Source of the DNA: Floccularia luteovirens
Lineage: Eukaryota; Basidiomycota; Agaricomycetes; Agaricales; Squamanitaceae
DNA: 64,000 nt
Assembly: GCA_009739215.1 (NCBI GenBank)
Contig: VSJF01000006.1
Location: 930,001 to 994,000 of the forward strand
Direction of reading: 5' to 3'
Shown: one piece after another, positions 23,395 to 35,700 of the stretch
Position numbering within the stretch: position 1 is the first letter of the stretch
How the letters are laid out: each line of letters starts with the position of its first letter
Notes under the pieces: generated by a model
What the model was told of the DNA's origin: nothing
Database searches by the model: none
The model's input: the letters and a program-made list of their open reading frames with translations, nothing else
Position numbers and translations under genes: made by a program

Positions 23395-26300
23395 ATGTCT
23401 CCACCTGGGTCACCCAGATTAATAGACTCATATACAGCTCCCAAGGAAATCCTCAAAGAGTTTGAAGAACTTGCTGAGGAAGAAAATGTGGACCCTTTCG
23501 CAGAAACCGCCTCCAAGCGTCAAATCGCAGCGCGTCAGTCTGATTACCATAACCGACGTTTCAACCGTGTAGCAGTTGAGAGCGCGGACGCCTTCCAGCA
23601 GAGCGAGGACGGGAAGGAGGTGGAGGGGGGATACAAGGATGCTATGAGACTTTCGAGACTAGAGCAGGAGGAGGTCCGAGTGAAACGTGCGATTGAGGAA
23701 AAAGAACGCAGGGAAAGGGAGGAGGAGCAGATGAAAATGGACCTGGACAAGACACCGCCAGCGGCAGAGTTAGAAGAAGTCGCACGAGAGCTCGCTGCCG
23801 CAAAAGCGCTCGCTACTCAGTCGAGTGGAAATCAGGATTCGACCGGAACCAAGCGAAAACGCAGATGGGATGTATCTGAACCAAACGATGAAAATGTAGA
23901 CCCCAACCAGAAGGATACAGGGGAATGGTCGAAGGAGTCTTTGGAAGCGTCTGCACCCAAAAAACGTCGCTCACGCTGGGATGCTACCCCTGCCGAAACC
24001 AATGTTGGCGAGACACCCAAAAGATCTCGTTGGGACCAAACACCTTCCGTATCCGATGTACCCATGACACCTATCATTATGAATGCCCCAGGCTTTATGC
24101 AGGAGGATAAGCACAATCGATACTTGACAGACGAAGAACTTGAAGCCGTCCTTCCCACTTCCGGATACGCTATTGTCACCCCTCCACCCGGTTATGCGCC
24201 CATGGTTGCACCACGAAAACTGATGGCTACACCTATCACAGAAGTCGGTGGTTTCCAGATTCAAGAGAGTTCAGATGCTGCCGCTCTGGCTGCTGCTGCG
24301 GGACTTGCTCCGGACTTACCTACAGAAATCCCCGGCGTCGGAAACCTCGCATTCTTCAAGGCTGAAGATGCCCAGTACTTCGCTAAAATATTGAAAGAGG
24401 AGGATGAAACTGAGCTGTCGGTAGATGAGATGAAGGAGCGGAAAATTATGCGTTTGTTACTAAAAATCAAAAACGGGACACCACCTGTACGGAAGACAGC
24501 TTTACGCCAGATTACTGACAAGGCCCGTGAATTCGGCGCTGGTCCTCTGTTCGACAAGATTTTACCTCTCCTCATGGAACGTACTCTTGAAGATCAGGAA
24601 CGCCATCTTCTCGTAAAGGTCATCGATCGCGTTCTATACAAGCTCGATGATCTTGTTCGGCCATATGTCCACAAAATTCTCGTTGTCATCGAACCGCTTC
24701 TCATCGACGAGGATTACTACGCCCGCGTCGAAGGTCGTGAGATCATCTCCAACCTTTCCAAAGCAGCTGGCTTGGCCCACATGATATCGACCATGCGACC
24801 AGATATCGATCATGCCGATGAATACGTGCGTAATACTACAGCTCGTGCATTCTCCGTTGTTGCATCTGCTCTCGGTATCCCATCTCTTCTTCCCTTCCTC
24901 AAAGCCGTTTGTCGCTTCAAAAAAGTCGTGGCAGGCAAGACATACTGGTATTCGAATCGTCCAACAAATTGCCATCATGATGGGGTGTGCGGTCCTTCCA
25001 CATCTTCGAAATCTCGTCGATTGTATCGCCCATGGTCTGTCCGACGAGCAGCAGAAAGTCAGAACCATGACGGCCCTTGGATTGGCTGCCCTTGCTGAGG
25101 CTGCTGCTCCTTACGGTATCGAATCATTTGACAATGTCTTGAAGCCTTTATGGCTGGGTATTCGTCTCCATCGTGGCAAAGGTCTTGCTGCGTTCCTCAA
25201 AGCTATCGGCTTCATCATCCCTCTTATGGATCCTGAATATGCTTCCTACTATACCAAGGAAGTGACGGTCATTCTTATCAGAGAATTCCAAACCTCAGAT
25301 GAAGAGATGAAGAAGATCGTGTTAAAAGTTGTCAAGCAGTGTGCGGCAACTGAAGGTGTAACACCCCAATACATAAAACAAGACATTCTACCCGACTTCT
25401 TCAAAGCATTCTGGGTTCGTCGCATGGCTCTGGACCGACGAAATTATCGCCAAGTGGTAGAAACTACTGTCGAACTCGCTCAGAAAGCTGGCGTTTCAGA
25501 AATTGTCGGAAGAGTTGTCAACGAATTAAAGGATGAGGCTGAACCCTACCGAAAGATGGTTATGGAAACTATCACCAAAGTTGTTGCTACCCTTGGTGCC
25601 TCGGATATCGATGAACGTCTAGAAGTTAGACTAGTAGATGGTATCATCTATTCATTCCAGGAGCAGACGACAGAAGACCAAGTCATGTTAGACGGTTTCG
25701 GTACCGTAGTCAACGCACTAGGTATCCGTGTCAAACCGTACCTCACTCAAATTGTCTCCACTATCCTTTGGCGTCTCAATAACAAAAGCGCGAAAGTTCG
25801 CCAGCAGGCGGCAGATTTGACAACTCGTCTTGCTGTTGTTATCAAGCAATGTGGGGAAGACCAACTCCTGAGCAAACTTGGATTGGTTTTGTTCGAACAA
25901 CTTGGAGAAGAGTACCCCGATACCCTTGGTAGCATCATTGCCGCTGAAGGTGCAATTGCGAACGTCGTTGGTATGACTCAGATGAACCCTCCCGTCAAAG
26001 ACCTTCGTGAGTCTTTCTGTCCTTCTTATAATATTATGAGGGCTAAACCCATTTTATTGTAGTACCTCGAATGACACCAATTCTTCGTAACAGACATGAA
26101 AAAGTACAAGAGGCGTCAATTAACTTGATTGGTCGTATCGGTAGGTTACTCTTCGTCCCCTGTGAAGTCCATAACTAACCCCATATTCCCTAGCCGATCG
26201 TGGTGCAGAGTTCGTTCCAGCTCGTGAATGGATGCGAATCTGCTTTGAGCTGTTAGACCTCTTAAAAGCTCACAAGAAAGGAATCAGACGTGCAGCAGTC

Positions 26301-27046
26301 AACTCTTTTGGATATATCGCAAAAAGTTTGGGTCCTCAAGACGTGCTATCGGTTCTGTTGACGAACTTGCGTGTACAAGAACGCCAAAGTCGGGTGTGCA
26401 GCACAGTTGCAATAGCTATCGTTGCAGAAACTTGCGGTCGTGAGTATTTCATTTCACTTTGAGTAAAAACAAAATCTGAATTATATTCAATTTTACAGCT
26501 TTCACGTGTATTCCTGCAATTCTGAATGAATACCGAACCGCAGAACTCAATGTTCGAACCGGTTGTCTCAAAGCGTTGTCTTTCGTCTTTGAATATGTCG
26601 GACCACAATCTGCGTACTACTGTGATTCGGTTGTCACTATGCTCGAAGATGCCCTCACCGATCGTGATCTTGTCCACCGACAAACGGCAAGTACAATTGT
26701 GAAACACCTAGCATTAGGTGTTGCTGGACTCGGTTGTGAAGATTCCATGCTTCATCTCATGAATCTTGTTTGGCCTAATTGTTTCGAGACCTCGCCACAC
26801 GTTATTGGTGCGGTGATGGACGCGATTGAGGCAATGAGGGTGACACTGGGTCCAGGCGTCTTATTGAGCTATGTGCTACAAGGTCTGTTTCACCCAGCGA
26901 GGAAGGTTCGTGAAGTGTATTGGCGCATTTACAATGCTCTGTACCTTGGTGCCTCAGACGCTATGGTTCCTTTCTACCCGGATCTGAGCGAACTCAGCGA
27001 AGGACAAAATGTGTACGATAGGCACCCACTCCAGGCTTTCATTTAA
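23395..27046 (+). CDS. HSH155: Splicing factor 3B subunit 1 (U2 snRNP SF3b155/Hsh155), with one apparent frameshift
   Basis: Core scaffold of SF3b that clamps the U2/branch-site helix during pre-mRNA splicing. Exons 23395-26006, 26063-26140, 26194-26436 and 26499-27046. The N-terminal region has three RWD repeats (RRWDVS, SRWDATP, SRWDQTP), the TP-containing segment that is phosphorylated in homologues and binds partners; then [14 protein letters not shown] and about 20 HEAT repeats to the end. Summed exons are 3481 nt, one more than a multiple of three: the frame shifts near 24913-24924, where a family-like Cys-Arg-Ser-Lys-Lys-Ser-Trp is interrupted by one extra base. Uncorrected, the first frame ends at 25096-25098 after about 568 codons. 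Both sides are otherwise highly conserved, so an assembly/sequencing error is the simplest reading. The N-terminus is shorter than in animals and may lack an unrecognised 5' exon. Confidence 0.92.
24907..24934 (+). other. HSH155: Frameshift site in SF3B1/Hsh155, also a 28-nt GT...AG string
   Basis: Reading GTT TGT CGC then expects TCA AAA AAG TCG TGG, but the sequence has an additional T (about 24916). Positions 24907-24934 begin GT and end CAG; removing these 28 nt would also restore the downstream frame, at the cost of nine conserved residues. Such a length is far below the roughly 50-nt introns elsewhere in the window. Confidence 0.85.
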
Positions 27047-27168
27047 TTACATACGTTACTTAACCTTATCTCTTTGTTTCGTTCTGAAAAGGACAGACTT
27101 ATTGGTGCTTTGCTTTTATTACTTTGTCGTTGTACTTGAATTAAGAAAACAATCCACATATATATGTA
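27047..27168. terminator. Compact convergent 3' region between SF3B1/Hsh155 and AP-1 gamma
   Basis: Only 122 bp separate the two opposing stop codons, so the transcripts' 3' UTRs very likely overlap or abut. Polyadenylation signals on both strands must be here or inside the neighbouring gene; I see AT-rich strings but no single convincing signal. Confidence 0.4.
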
Positions 27169-30100
27169 TCATGAAGTTCCTCCCGTCAGCCCAGGAGGAA
27201 ACCCAGAGAAATCTACTTGATCCTGATAAGCCTGGTTATCAATGGAGTAAGCTATTCGTAAACGTAGCCGTACGTTACTCTGCAGAAATCAAATCCATTA
27301 CTTAAAATATATTCTTATAAGATTGGCTTCATGAACTTACCCCAACGGGAGCCAAAACCCGCATCTGCTGCGTCTCTACAGATCCAGGCTTGACAATCGG
27401 GTTTGACATGGGAAGCATTTGCAATTGTTGAGACTTCGAAGGAGAGTATGTTATCTTGATATCCACCCTAATCGTATTGATGAAGAGTTACATACCTTGG
27501 GTACTGCTGCTTGGAAGTTCAATCCGGTAACTGTCGCTCCACTCGTCTGGAACCTCGCCAAAATCATAACAACACCAGGCTTAGCCACAGATGTTTGAGG
27601 TGTCAACGTTATCTTCAAATCATTTTGGTCGTAGGCAGTGTAAGAAGGTAAGCGCGCGGGTGCAGGAGCAGAGGTTGGTTGGGCGGAAACGGGTGGCGAC
27701 TGAGATTGGGGCAAAGAGAAGGCTGAAGGCATGTTGACAGGAGTTGATGAAGCCAGGGCTGATGGAGGCGCAGACTGTGTGGAAGTGGTTGTATTGGACG
27801 AGCCGAAAAGCCCCAAGATATCGTCAACTGTCGCTTTTTGTGACGACGCTGAAGGTCCTGGGGCAGCTGATCCAGAAGGTGTAGAGGTCGACGAGCCGAA
27901 AATCTCAGCAAGTATATCCTGGTTATTGACTGCTGGAGCGGCTGGCCGCCCGTTTGTTGCTCCCGGAGTCGATATAAGCTCATCACCCAAAAGATCAGGC
28001 TTGCTTTATGGTTAATATCATACCGTAGAAGAATATCGCCTGCGACTCACATCTTTAGATTTCGTTGAACCAACGGGTTTATTCTCGCTGACTGAATAAA
28101 TCTCGATACAACAACCAAAAATAACGGTATATAGCACATACCAACACCCATCACAGTAACCTTTAGTTCTGGTGGTGGCATCCTCTCTAGCACACCTTCT
28201 CTCAAATCCCCCAAAGAGAATAGACTCGCAAACTCGACGGCACGTTGTTGCAACTCCAATTCCAAACTGGTAGTATATTTCGCCAAGACTTCTGCAATGC
28301 GATCTTGTTCAGATGTAGTTGTCGTATTCCGAGCTGAGATCTTTGTGATAGCCGCCAGGACAAATTGACGAGTCAAATAATTAGCATATGGCGAGTCAAG
28401 GATCGAAAGAAGTAGATCTATGATATCCTTGTCTGTTATCTAGATATGTAGAATTAGTACCATACTTTAGAGAGTAGAACATATGGTACAAACATGAATT
28501 GTTTGTTCGTCGTCCACCACGCCTCCTTCCAAAAGAATTTCGCTATATTCGCCTAGCACCCATGTAGATGATAAGGTCAAAGATTCTTGGGATATGTCAG
28601 ATTTGAGAGCAAGATAGAGTTTCGAAGCTGTGTATGCTTGAAGTTCCGGCGTGTGTGCTACAAGTCGGATGAAAGCAGAAAGAATCTCTTCTCTAACGAA
28701 GTTACCAGCCTGTCCTCGAAAATCAGAACCGACCAAGGAAAGCACCAAGGCACTTACCAACTTCAGGACTCGCAATACAGTGTCTATGTGCCATCTCTTG
28801 TTGGGTGCAAACCGCTCAGCCGCGAGACAAATTTGGGTAGTTAGACCCAGTTTGAACTCATCGTCAGCTACTTCGAGGAATGCAAGCAATTCCCGGATCA
28901 AAATGCGGACGTTTTGTTCATTGATGAGCGCATAAGAAAGTTCTAGAGCTCGACGGCGAATTGAAATATCCCCATCACGAAGGCAGTCTAGGATAATGTT
29001 TCGGTGTCGTTGCACGGCGTTTGTATCCATCGATACCACTTTATTTAGAGTATTCAGAGCTACATATCTGTAAAACGTATAAAACGTCAATATGTCAAAA
29101 TGCGCACAAGTCACTACCTACCTGATGTTATTATCTCGGTTACTCAAGAACTTTCCAAGGATGTTTATGGCCATTACCCGGAGTCCGGTATCAGCTTCAA
29201 TTTCTAACACTGTTAAGACTGTTTCGTATAAAATGGAGTTGCCAACATTTTTGCTCGAGTCAGTATTCGTCGCAACCTACCCATTCAGAATGAGATACTT
29301 GAACATAATTATTTGCAAATGCATAGTACCTGAGCTAAGATGTCATCCATAGTTTCACTAGCTTGTGTATCTCCCTTTCCCAGCAAGCGGAGCAGGCGCA
29401 GAATTTTGACTTGCAAGAAGGGATCCGTGATTCCTGATACATCATGTTCGGGACTATAGCCTGTTGTCACCAGTGACTTGAGGTTGCGAACAAGAAGAGG
29501 TACAGCCTAAAATCGAGATTCTCAGTCGGTGTTGGGTAAACATAGAGTTGAATTGACTGACATTCCGGAATTCTTCAAGAATGGAATCATCAATTTGACA
29601 CATTTCTGTAACGAGAGTGATTGCGGATAGAAGTACACCGTGGTTCCTATCAGTAAGTAGATTTTTGGCTTTCGATGTGAAGTGATCGGAGATGTCAGGA
29701 ACTTTTTTGATAACTCGTAATGCACAGAGAGCAGCCTTGAAGAACGTTAGAGCAAAACCGAAGGACTAGATGATATGTATAGTGACCTTCTTTCGGATAT
29801 AAGTATTACTAGATCCTAGCAATTTCTCGATTTCGTTAGCGAGATCGCGAGACATCTCCTCCGAAGCGATGTTTGCAAAGGTACAAAGCCCCAAACCAAC
29901 CGCGTACATATTCGAATGGTTCATATCACTAATAGAATCTTGTAAGCCGAACAGTGTATTAAGAGAGGGCTAGACACATACTTCTTCAAAGAATTGGTGA
30001 CTAACGTCAAAACCTCCTGATTCTCATCCAACAACAACATAATTCCTAGATATCCTAGTCTTTTGTCCGAAAAGCGAGGGCTTGCTACCAGTTTTAGACA

Positions 30101-30414
30101 TTCAATTTGACCAAAATGCGCAGGCGATCCCAACATATGAATATACAAGAGTTTTGCGATATTGTTATGCCGTTGAAACGAATCTTCTTCTCTGAACGAC
30201 GCGCGGATAGCAGCAGATTCCTGCTGGATAAGGGCCCGTTCGTCTGCAACGGTCTATACGGGCGCAGTGATATCAGATCCACTATCTCCAGAAGAAACTG
30301 TAAACGCAGACCTTGCATGACCGAATGCCTTTGATGAGTGCTACAAAACGAAAGGTTTAGTGACCCCTACAGCAGTTCCAAACTATTCTTACCCTTGAGG
30401 TTGTGATACACCAT
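27169..30414 (-). CDS. APL4: AP-1 complex subunit gamma (gamma-adaptin)
   Basis: Large subunit of the clathrin adaptor AP-1, sorting cargo between trans-Golgi and endosomes. Fourteen exons on minus: 30414-30393, 30340-30312, 30253-29982, 29928-29787, 29735-29562, 29506-29330, 29276-29122, 29067-28758, 28709-28494, 28439-28148, 28091-28051, 27999-27496, 27433-27341, 27279-27169; 2538 nt, 845 aa, the family length. The trunk starts [17 protein letters not shown] and carries typical segments ([49 protein letters not shown]). The hinge is Ser/Pro/Thr-rich with two ILGLFG/ILAEIFG-like clathrin or accessory motifs. The C-terminal ear begins around LKITLTPQT and ends [15 protein letters not shown]. 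Every junction closes in phase. Identity is firm. Confidence 0.96.
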
Positions 30415-30822
30415 TTCTTTGATTGTACTGTGTTAGTGTGCTGGAGGTAGACCCTGAGAAGACCTCCAGGACCACTAGTTATCCAAACTCTTGAACGGGT
30501 GAACAAGTAATATCAGGATTACGTGACGTTGTGTCACGAAAATTGTATTTCATTAACAATAACATTGGGAGATCATTATAATTATACAGAAAAGTACCAA
30601 CAACTATTACAGTACTAGACGAAACTTTAACACAAATCTATTGCGGAGCCGATAAGTTGTAAAATCAGATTGACGATGAGAAGCTGGCAATGAGTTTAAA
30701 CCTTCACAAGGTCACTTGGGGAGACTGGGTCGTTCTGTTTATGTGTGAGCTCGATTGCCGATCCGAGGTCAAGAGAATCAGGGAGATGTGTATGAGACCA
30801 GACTGGAACGGGACTCGTCCTG
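30415..30822. other. Intergenic, promoter of AP-1 gamma gene
   Basis: About 410 bp upstream of the gamma-adaptin start and downstream of the next minus-strand gene. Contains both the 3' UTR of that gene and the adaptin promoter. Nothing else recognised. Confidence 0.5.
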
Positions 30823-32590
30823 CTAACTGTTGAGATAATTGTCGGGAATAGAAATTTGTTCTACGCACCATTCTATGACCATGCCGTCATCCCTGTAATA
30901 AGTTAACAACCTGCAGGAATAGAGAAACAATGGCGTTAACTGACCTGAAGAAAACCTTGGTTTTTTTCAAACCTTTGCTACGAAGCACCTCGTATTCTTG
31001 CTGAAAGAATGCCTTTCGGTTATCTTGATAGTTGACATGAGACTTCCGGCAGTTAGAGGGCATCGGATAGAAAGCACAGGATTCTTTGACAAGTCTAGCC
31101 GTAGACAACTGTTGTGATATAAGAGAATCTATATATTCTGTCTTGATTTTTGATAATGGGTTGGGCACACTAGCAGGAGAGAGTTTGTGTTCTTTACTCG
31201 GATTTAATTTATCACTGGACAATGCTGGCGTCCTTGGTCGTTGGCTACTTGGCGGGACATATGATGCTATTTGAAGAGAGAAATTTGGACGTTGGGGAAG
31301 AAGGTCCGTAGTAGGAGATCCTTCAGAGAGCACTGGGACGGAGACTTCGGATCGTATGGGTTGATCAAGGATATCTTCGGCAGGAGGCTGAGGTTTTACA
31401 TCCTCTGGGCCTTGTAAAGTTTGTGAGATATAGTTGGACTCGGTCGGCTTTACAGAATCATTTTTGTCATGACTAACGAACGGCTGCTTTGAAGGAGATG
31501 TTCTGGGTAAGGTTTCAATAGATACATGAGAGTTAGAAGGTGTAATTCTGGGTTTGCGCCGCCTCGGAAGACGAGGCATTTCTGTAGGCTTCGGGTGAAG
31601 TGCTACATCGACTAAATTCTGTGCTTCGTGTGAGTAAGAATTGTAGAGCGAGGGACTGGGGAATGATGATGATGTGATAGTAACGTTCGTAGGGCCTGGA
31701 GATGTATTATCCGCCTGAGTTGCCGGATTTCTTTGATGATCCAGTTTCCTGCGTTTGTACTGAAATTTCGGGGTTTCAGGTGTAGACTGGCCGTGGCTGC
31801 CAAAACCTGTAACATCTAACAGGATATCTGGAACCCCAGCTCTGGTGTTCTTCATGGGCAAAGGCTCCGCAGGTTGAGCGGAGGTAGGTTTGGGGGTGAT
31901 AAGTGATTGGATAGCCTTAGGCGTTTGGTACACATGACTCGAGTCCTGAGACAGCGAGGAAATTGTATTGTGGTCTAAATGTCGTCGAGGTAATTTTGGT
32001 GGGATGTGAGAACTATTTCCTGTTTCACGCGACAATGAGTAATTTACTACCATAATAAGATTCCGCTTACTAGACTCTCCCATATCTGTTTTATTCTCAT
32101 ATCCTCGGGGTGGGGGAGACATTGAGGATTCACGAATAACACGTCTTGGACTTCCTGTTGATCTCGTGGTGAGGTGACTTCTGTGCTCTGGAGGTGCTCG
32201 CGGCTGAGGAGCTGCACCTCTCTTATGATTGCTATACAGTGATGAATAATTTCGAAGATGTGCATCTGGGGGATCATACGAGTCGCGTCGCATAAGATGA
32301 GGTTTACTAGGCTGCCCGCGCCAAGGCTTTCCTCGCCGGGCGAGTTGTGGCCAGCTCCTGCCCTGTCCTCCCCATCTACTCTGCCCTCCTTGTCTATGAG
32401 ATGGGTAGTCATTGTGCGATCCCCATAAATTCCGGTCAGCGATCTTCTGCCTGGAAGAGCTCATAATTGTTGGAATAACGTGTTTTCTCTTGTCGATGAC
32501 CTCGTTTGGTTGAGAATCCTCAGATTTTACGGGGTGGACATTCGACAACAGGCTAGGTCCAAATCCAGGCCATTTCGTTCCTCTATGCAT
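30823..32590 (-). CDS. Basidiomycete-type protein of unknown function, 571 aa
   Basis: Exons 32590-30945 and 30892-30823; 1716 nt. The N-terminal 130 residues are rich in Arg/Gly/Gln/Trp (WGGQGRSWPQLARRGK), suggesting nucleic-acid or RNP association. A long Ser/Pro/Thr-rich, probably disordered middle follows with basic patches ([21 protein letters not shown]-like). The last 90 residues look folded and conserved in style: LISQQLSTARLVKESCAFYP, NCRKSHVNY, then FFRDDGMVIEWC after the intron. The intron is needed because the unspliced frame ends soon after in a Leu-rich tail, while splicing gives a hydrophilic ending with stop 30823-30825. A donor-like gtgcgtag after GAATGG leaves the extreme C-terminus slightly uncertain. 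I assign no function. Confidence 0.7.
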
Positions 32591-32784
32591 GAGGTAGTAG
32601 GGAAAGTAGATTGAAATACGTCATGTGACTTCGTTTTGAAGAGAAAATAAATGTTAACCATAGCTGTTGTACTTATCTTATCGCTGTATGTGTTTATCCA
32701 ATAACTAACATTTTAGACTGGTAGAGCGCTAAATTTCTGCGGGAAAAGATGTAATCTTTTATTTGTAGACATTCCAACCCACAA

Positions 32785-35700
32785 TTATTCTTCAAAGCCA
32801 CCTGCAGCTCTGATAGCATCTGCCAACCGTCTGTACTCTCGCAACAGTTCACTAACTTCCGCAATACGTAGGTCGTCAGGACTACACTCCATAAACCGCT
32901 TCACGGGCGGGAAGAGCCGCGGAGCTGACGCGAATGGGGGTGCTGGTGATTGGGAGCGCGAAGGAGTCGGAGAAATCCCTAATTGTGGCATGGGAAGGAG
33001 TGAGGACCTGCGAGATGTTGGTGGAGACCCCTATCATATGATTAGAAAAAAGAAAGCTGCTTGGAATCTTGTACAGATTGACATACCTTCAAACCTGCCA
33101 GTGCAGACATATGTGCCAAGCGATCGGACAGACTTTTCCTTGTGGAGCCATGTCCACCCTTTCTTTCTTTGTTCGCGCTCATCATACTCTCAAAGCTACG
33201 AATACTCCTTGTGTCTCCACCAACCTCATGAGACATGATTTCCCCAATTTCGTTATATTCGCCTTCCTCCTCTTCCTCCTCTTCCTCTTCCTCCTCTTCG
33301 TTGGACTCATTATCGCGTTCATCCTCCTCACTGACGCCTTCATCATCCCTTCCTCTTGACCTCGAGCGCCCCAATCCACGTGATCGAACAGAGCTGGGAC
33401 GGGACACAACCACAAGTTGTTGGCCTGTCTCAGAATCTTCCCCTCCTGCCACAGATCGACGGCCTGATATTGGTAAAGAGGCAGCGATACTCGCAATCGA
33501 GAACCCACGTTCGCGGCGTAGCAATCCAAAACCTGGTTTAGGGGAGTCCGGTGCATCCTGTGGTAACAACGAGCGCAGGATGCCAAATGATGAGTCAACT
33601 ACCCCACTGATCACTTTGTTGGCAGATCCAGCGAGAGCGTCAACTTGCTGCTCAACACGTCCACGGAGGCTTCCTGGGATTCCATCTATCACAGATGTGG
33701 GCGTGTCTGGTACTGGACTACGGGTCAGAGGTATAGGTGTTAGGTCCGCAGCACTGAGGAATTAAGTATATTGAATACATTTCAGGATATGGAAGAGAAG
33801 AACGACATACCTCATCACTTTATCACTATCTCCCAGGCCGAGCGCAGCAAGATCCACATTTTCCAGAAACTCTACTACTGCCATAAGGTTGATAAGACAA
33901 TAACTTTCCTCACCACCTACAGAATGATTACGAAAGCGTTGTGTATAGAGAAGGTTAGATACCAGATGGGGTGGGTTAGCTTTGACCACAGAAAATATGA
34001 TCATGGGTAACAGAATGTCCCCAGAAACAGGTGTCGGCGCATGGGGAAGTGGCAAGGCAGTACCTAAGGGAGAGGACGTCAATGGAGGCAGGTGCTGTTG
34101 GGACTCAGTTGGTGTTTCTTCTGCAGCTGTGCCAGACTCTTCAGATTTAGAAAGGTGAGATTGCGGTGGACTTGTTTGAGTCTCATCATTCTCTAACGAT
34201 TTTTTATCCTCAGCTGTTCGTAAACCAGCCTCGTTGGTTTCACTAGTCTCTTCAGATTTTAGTCGTATCGGTGGTAATCTCGATAAGCCATCTGATGCAG
34301 AGGACATTTTTATGAGGCGTAAGGACCGTGAAAGTGAAATTACTCACCAACCACCACTTTGTGGGCCGCAACGAGTATGGCGGCCTTCTCTGCTGGGCTG
34401 AGACAAGAATTCAATTGAGTCAACACTGTCAAGATGTAATAGCCAAAACATTAGTACAATTATACATAAGAATCGCTGATCCTCACTTTCTCCACAGTCT
34501 TTGACTACGACATTCAACTCAGGCCCTACACCACCCACATCGATACCCAAGTGCTCGAAGTCTAGATCCAACATATTCAATGCTGCAACACGATTTGACA
34601 ACGTCTCATCGTGCGATGAATCATCGGTCACAAGCTGCATGAACAATCTGTATAAGAAGACGCGTCTTCAATCTCACAACATCATGATAACCAAACCAGA
34701 TGACATTGGACTCACCTATCATAAAATAGTGAGCAGATTGTCTGCTCCACGGACTCAATCACATATCTAATCCATGCACCTGTCTTCTCTTCTTGAGTTT
34801 CATCATCATCATCTTTCTCCTTCTCGTCTTCGTCATCCTTTTCTCTATCTTTTTCTCTATCTTTTTCTCTATCTTTTTCTCTATCCTTCTCTCTATCCTT
34901 ACGCTTATAAGATGTAACACCAGGCCTCAGGTCTTGCTCAAGGCTCAGATAAAAGTCTTGCAAAAGATCTGCCGCATCCTCAGGCGTCTCTTTCACAAGG
35001 TTCACCACAAATCCATTTCCTCCCGAGTCCTTCCCTGCCGTTCCTGCTTTTACAAAAGGATACCATTTTGCTACTACATCTTGCACACGCTCCATTACCC
35101 ACCCCGGGATAGGTCGCATCCCTGGGGGTATCGTGGCAGTTAAAGCATTTCGCACGTCCGTCTTAAGTGTTCGACAAACATCACGAGCGATATCTTTGGA
35201 AGCTATACAGCGGTTGATGGTAAACGCGCTGACCTCGATGGTGGCACTTGGATCTACTGGGGCGTCAAGACTGCGTAACGATGGTGTCGGAGACTGGATA
35301 GACTTCGGTTTGGGTACATTACCAGCAAAGAAAGATGCGAAGGGATTTGGGATGCGAGAAGAAGTGCCGGGGGTTGTTGTAGTAGTGGGAATAGGGGGAG
35401 TAGATGCCGACGCAACACGCGACGCAGGCCTAGGAGGTAGTGGGGGTTTGTTAGATGTCTGAGCGCGCGGAGGGAGGGACAAAGAAGCAACGTATGATGG
35501 TACGGTGAACGTCGGGTATGCTGATGGCGATGTGTTCAGAAGGTCTTGGGGGAGAGGAGGAAGAAGAGCCAAGGCAGCCGAGCGTTTAGAAGGAACAAGT
35601 AGATCTTGAAAAAGTGGTGCGGTGCGATGAAGAGAGGAACGAAATACCAGTGTTTCGCTGAAGTGAAATCAGCGGTAATAATTTATTGTCAAACACTTAG

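Noticed and set aside
27009..27305. Plus-strand frame as a small gene
   Set aside because: It overlaps the last exon of AP-1 gamma on the other strand and the stop of SF3B1; no coding support.
34837..34896. CRISPR-like or regulatory tandem array
   Set aside because: It is an in-frame 12-bp repeat coding DREK units inside an exon, with no spacers.
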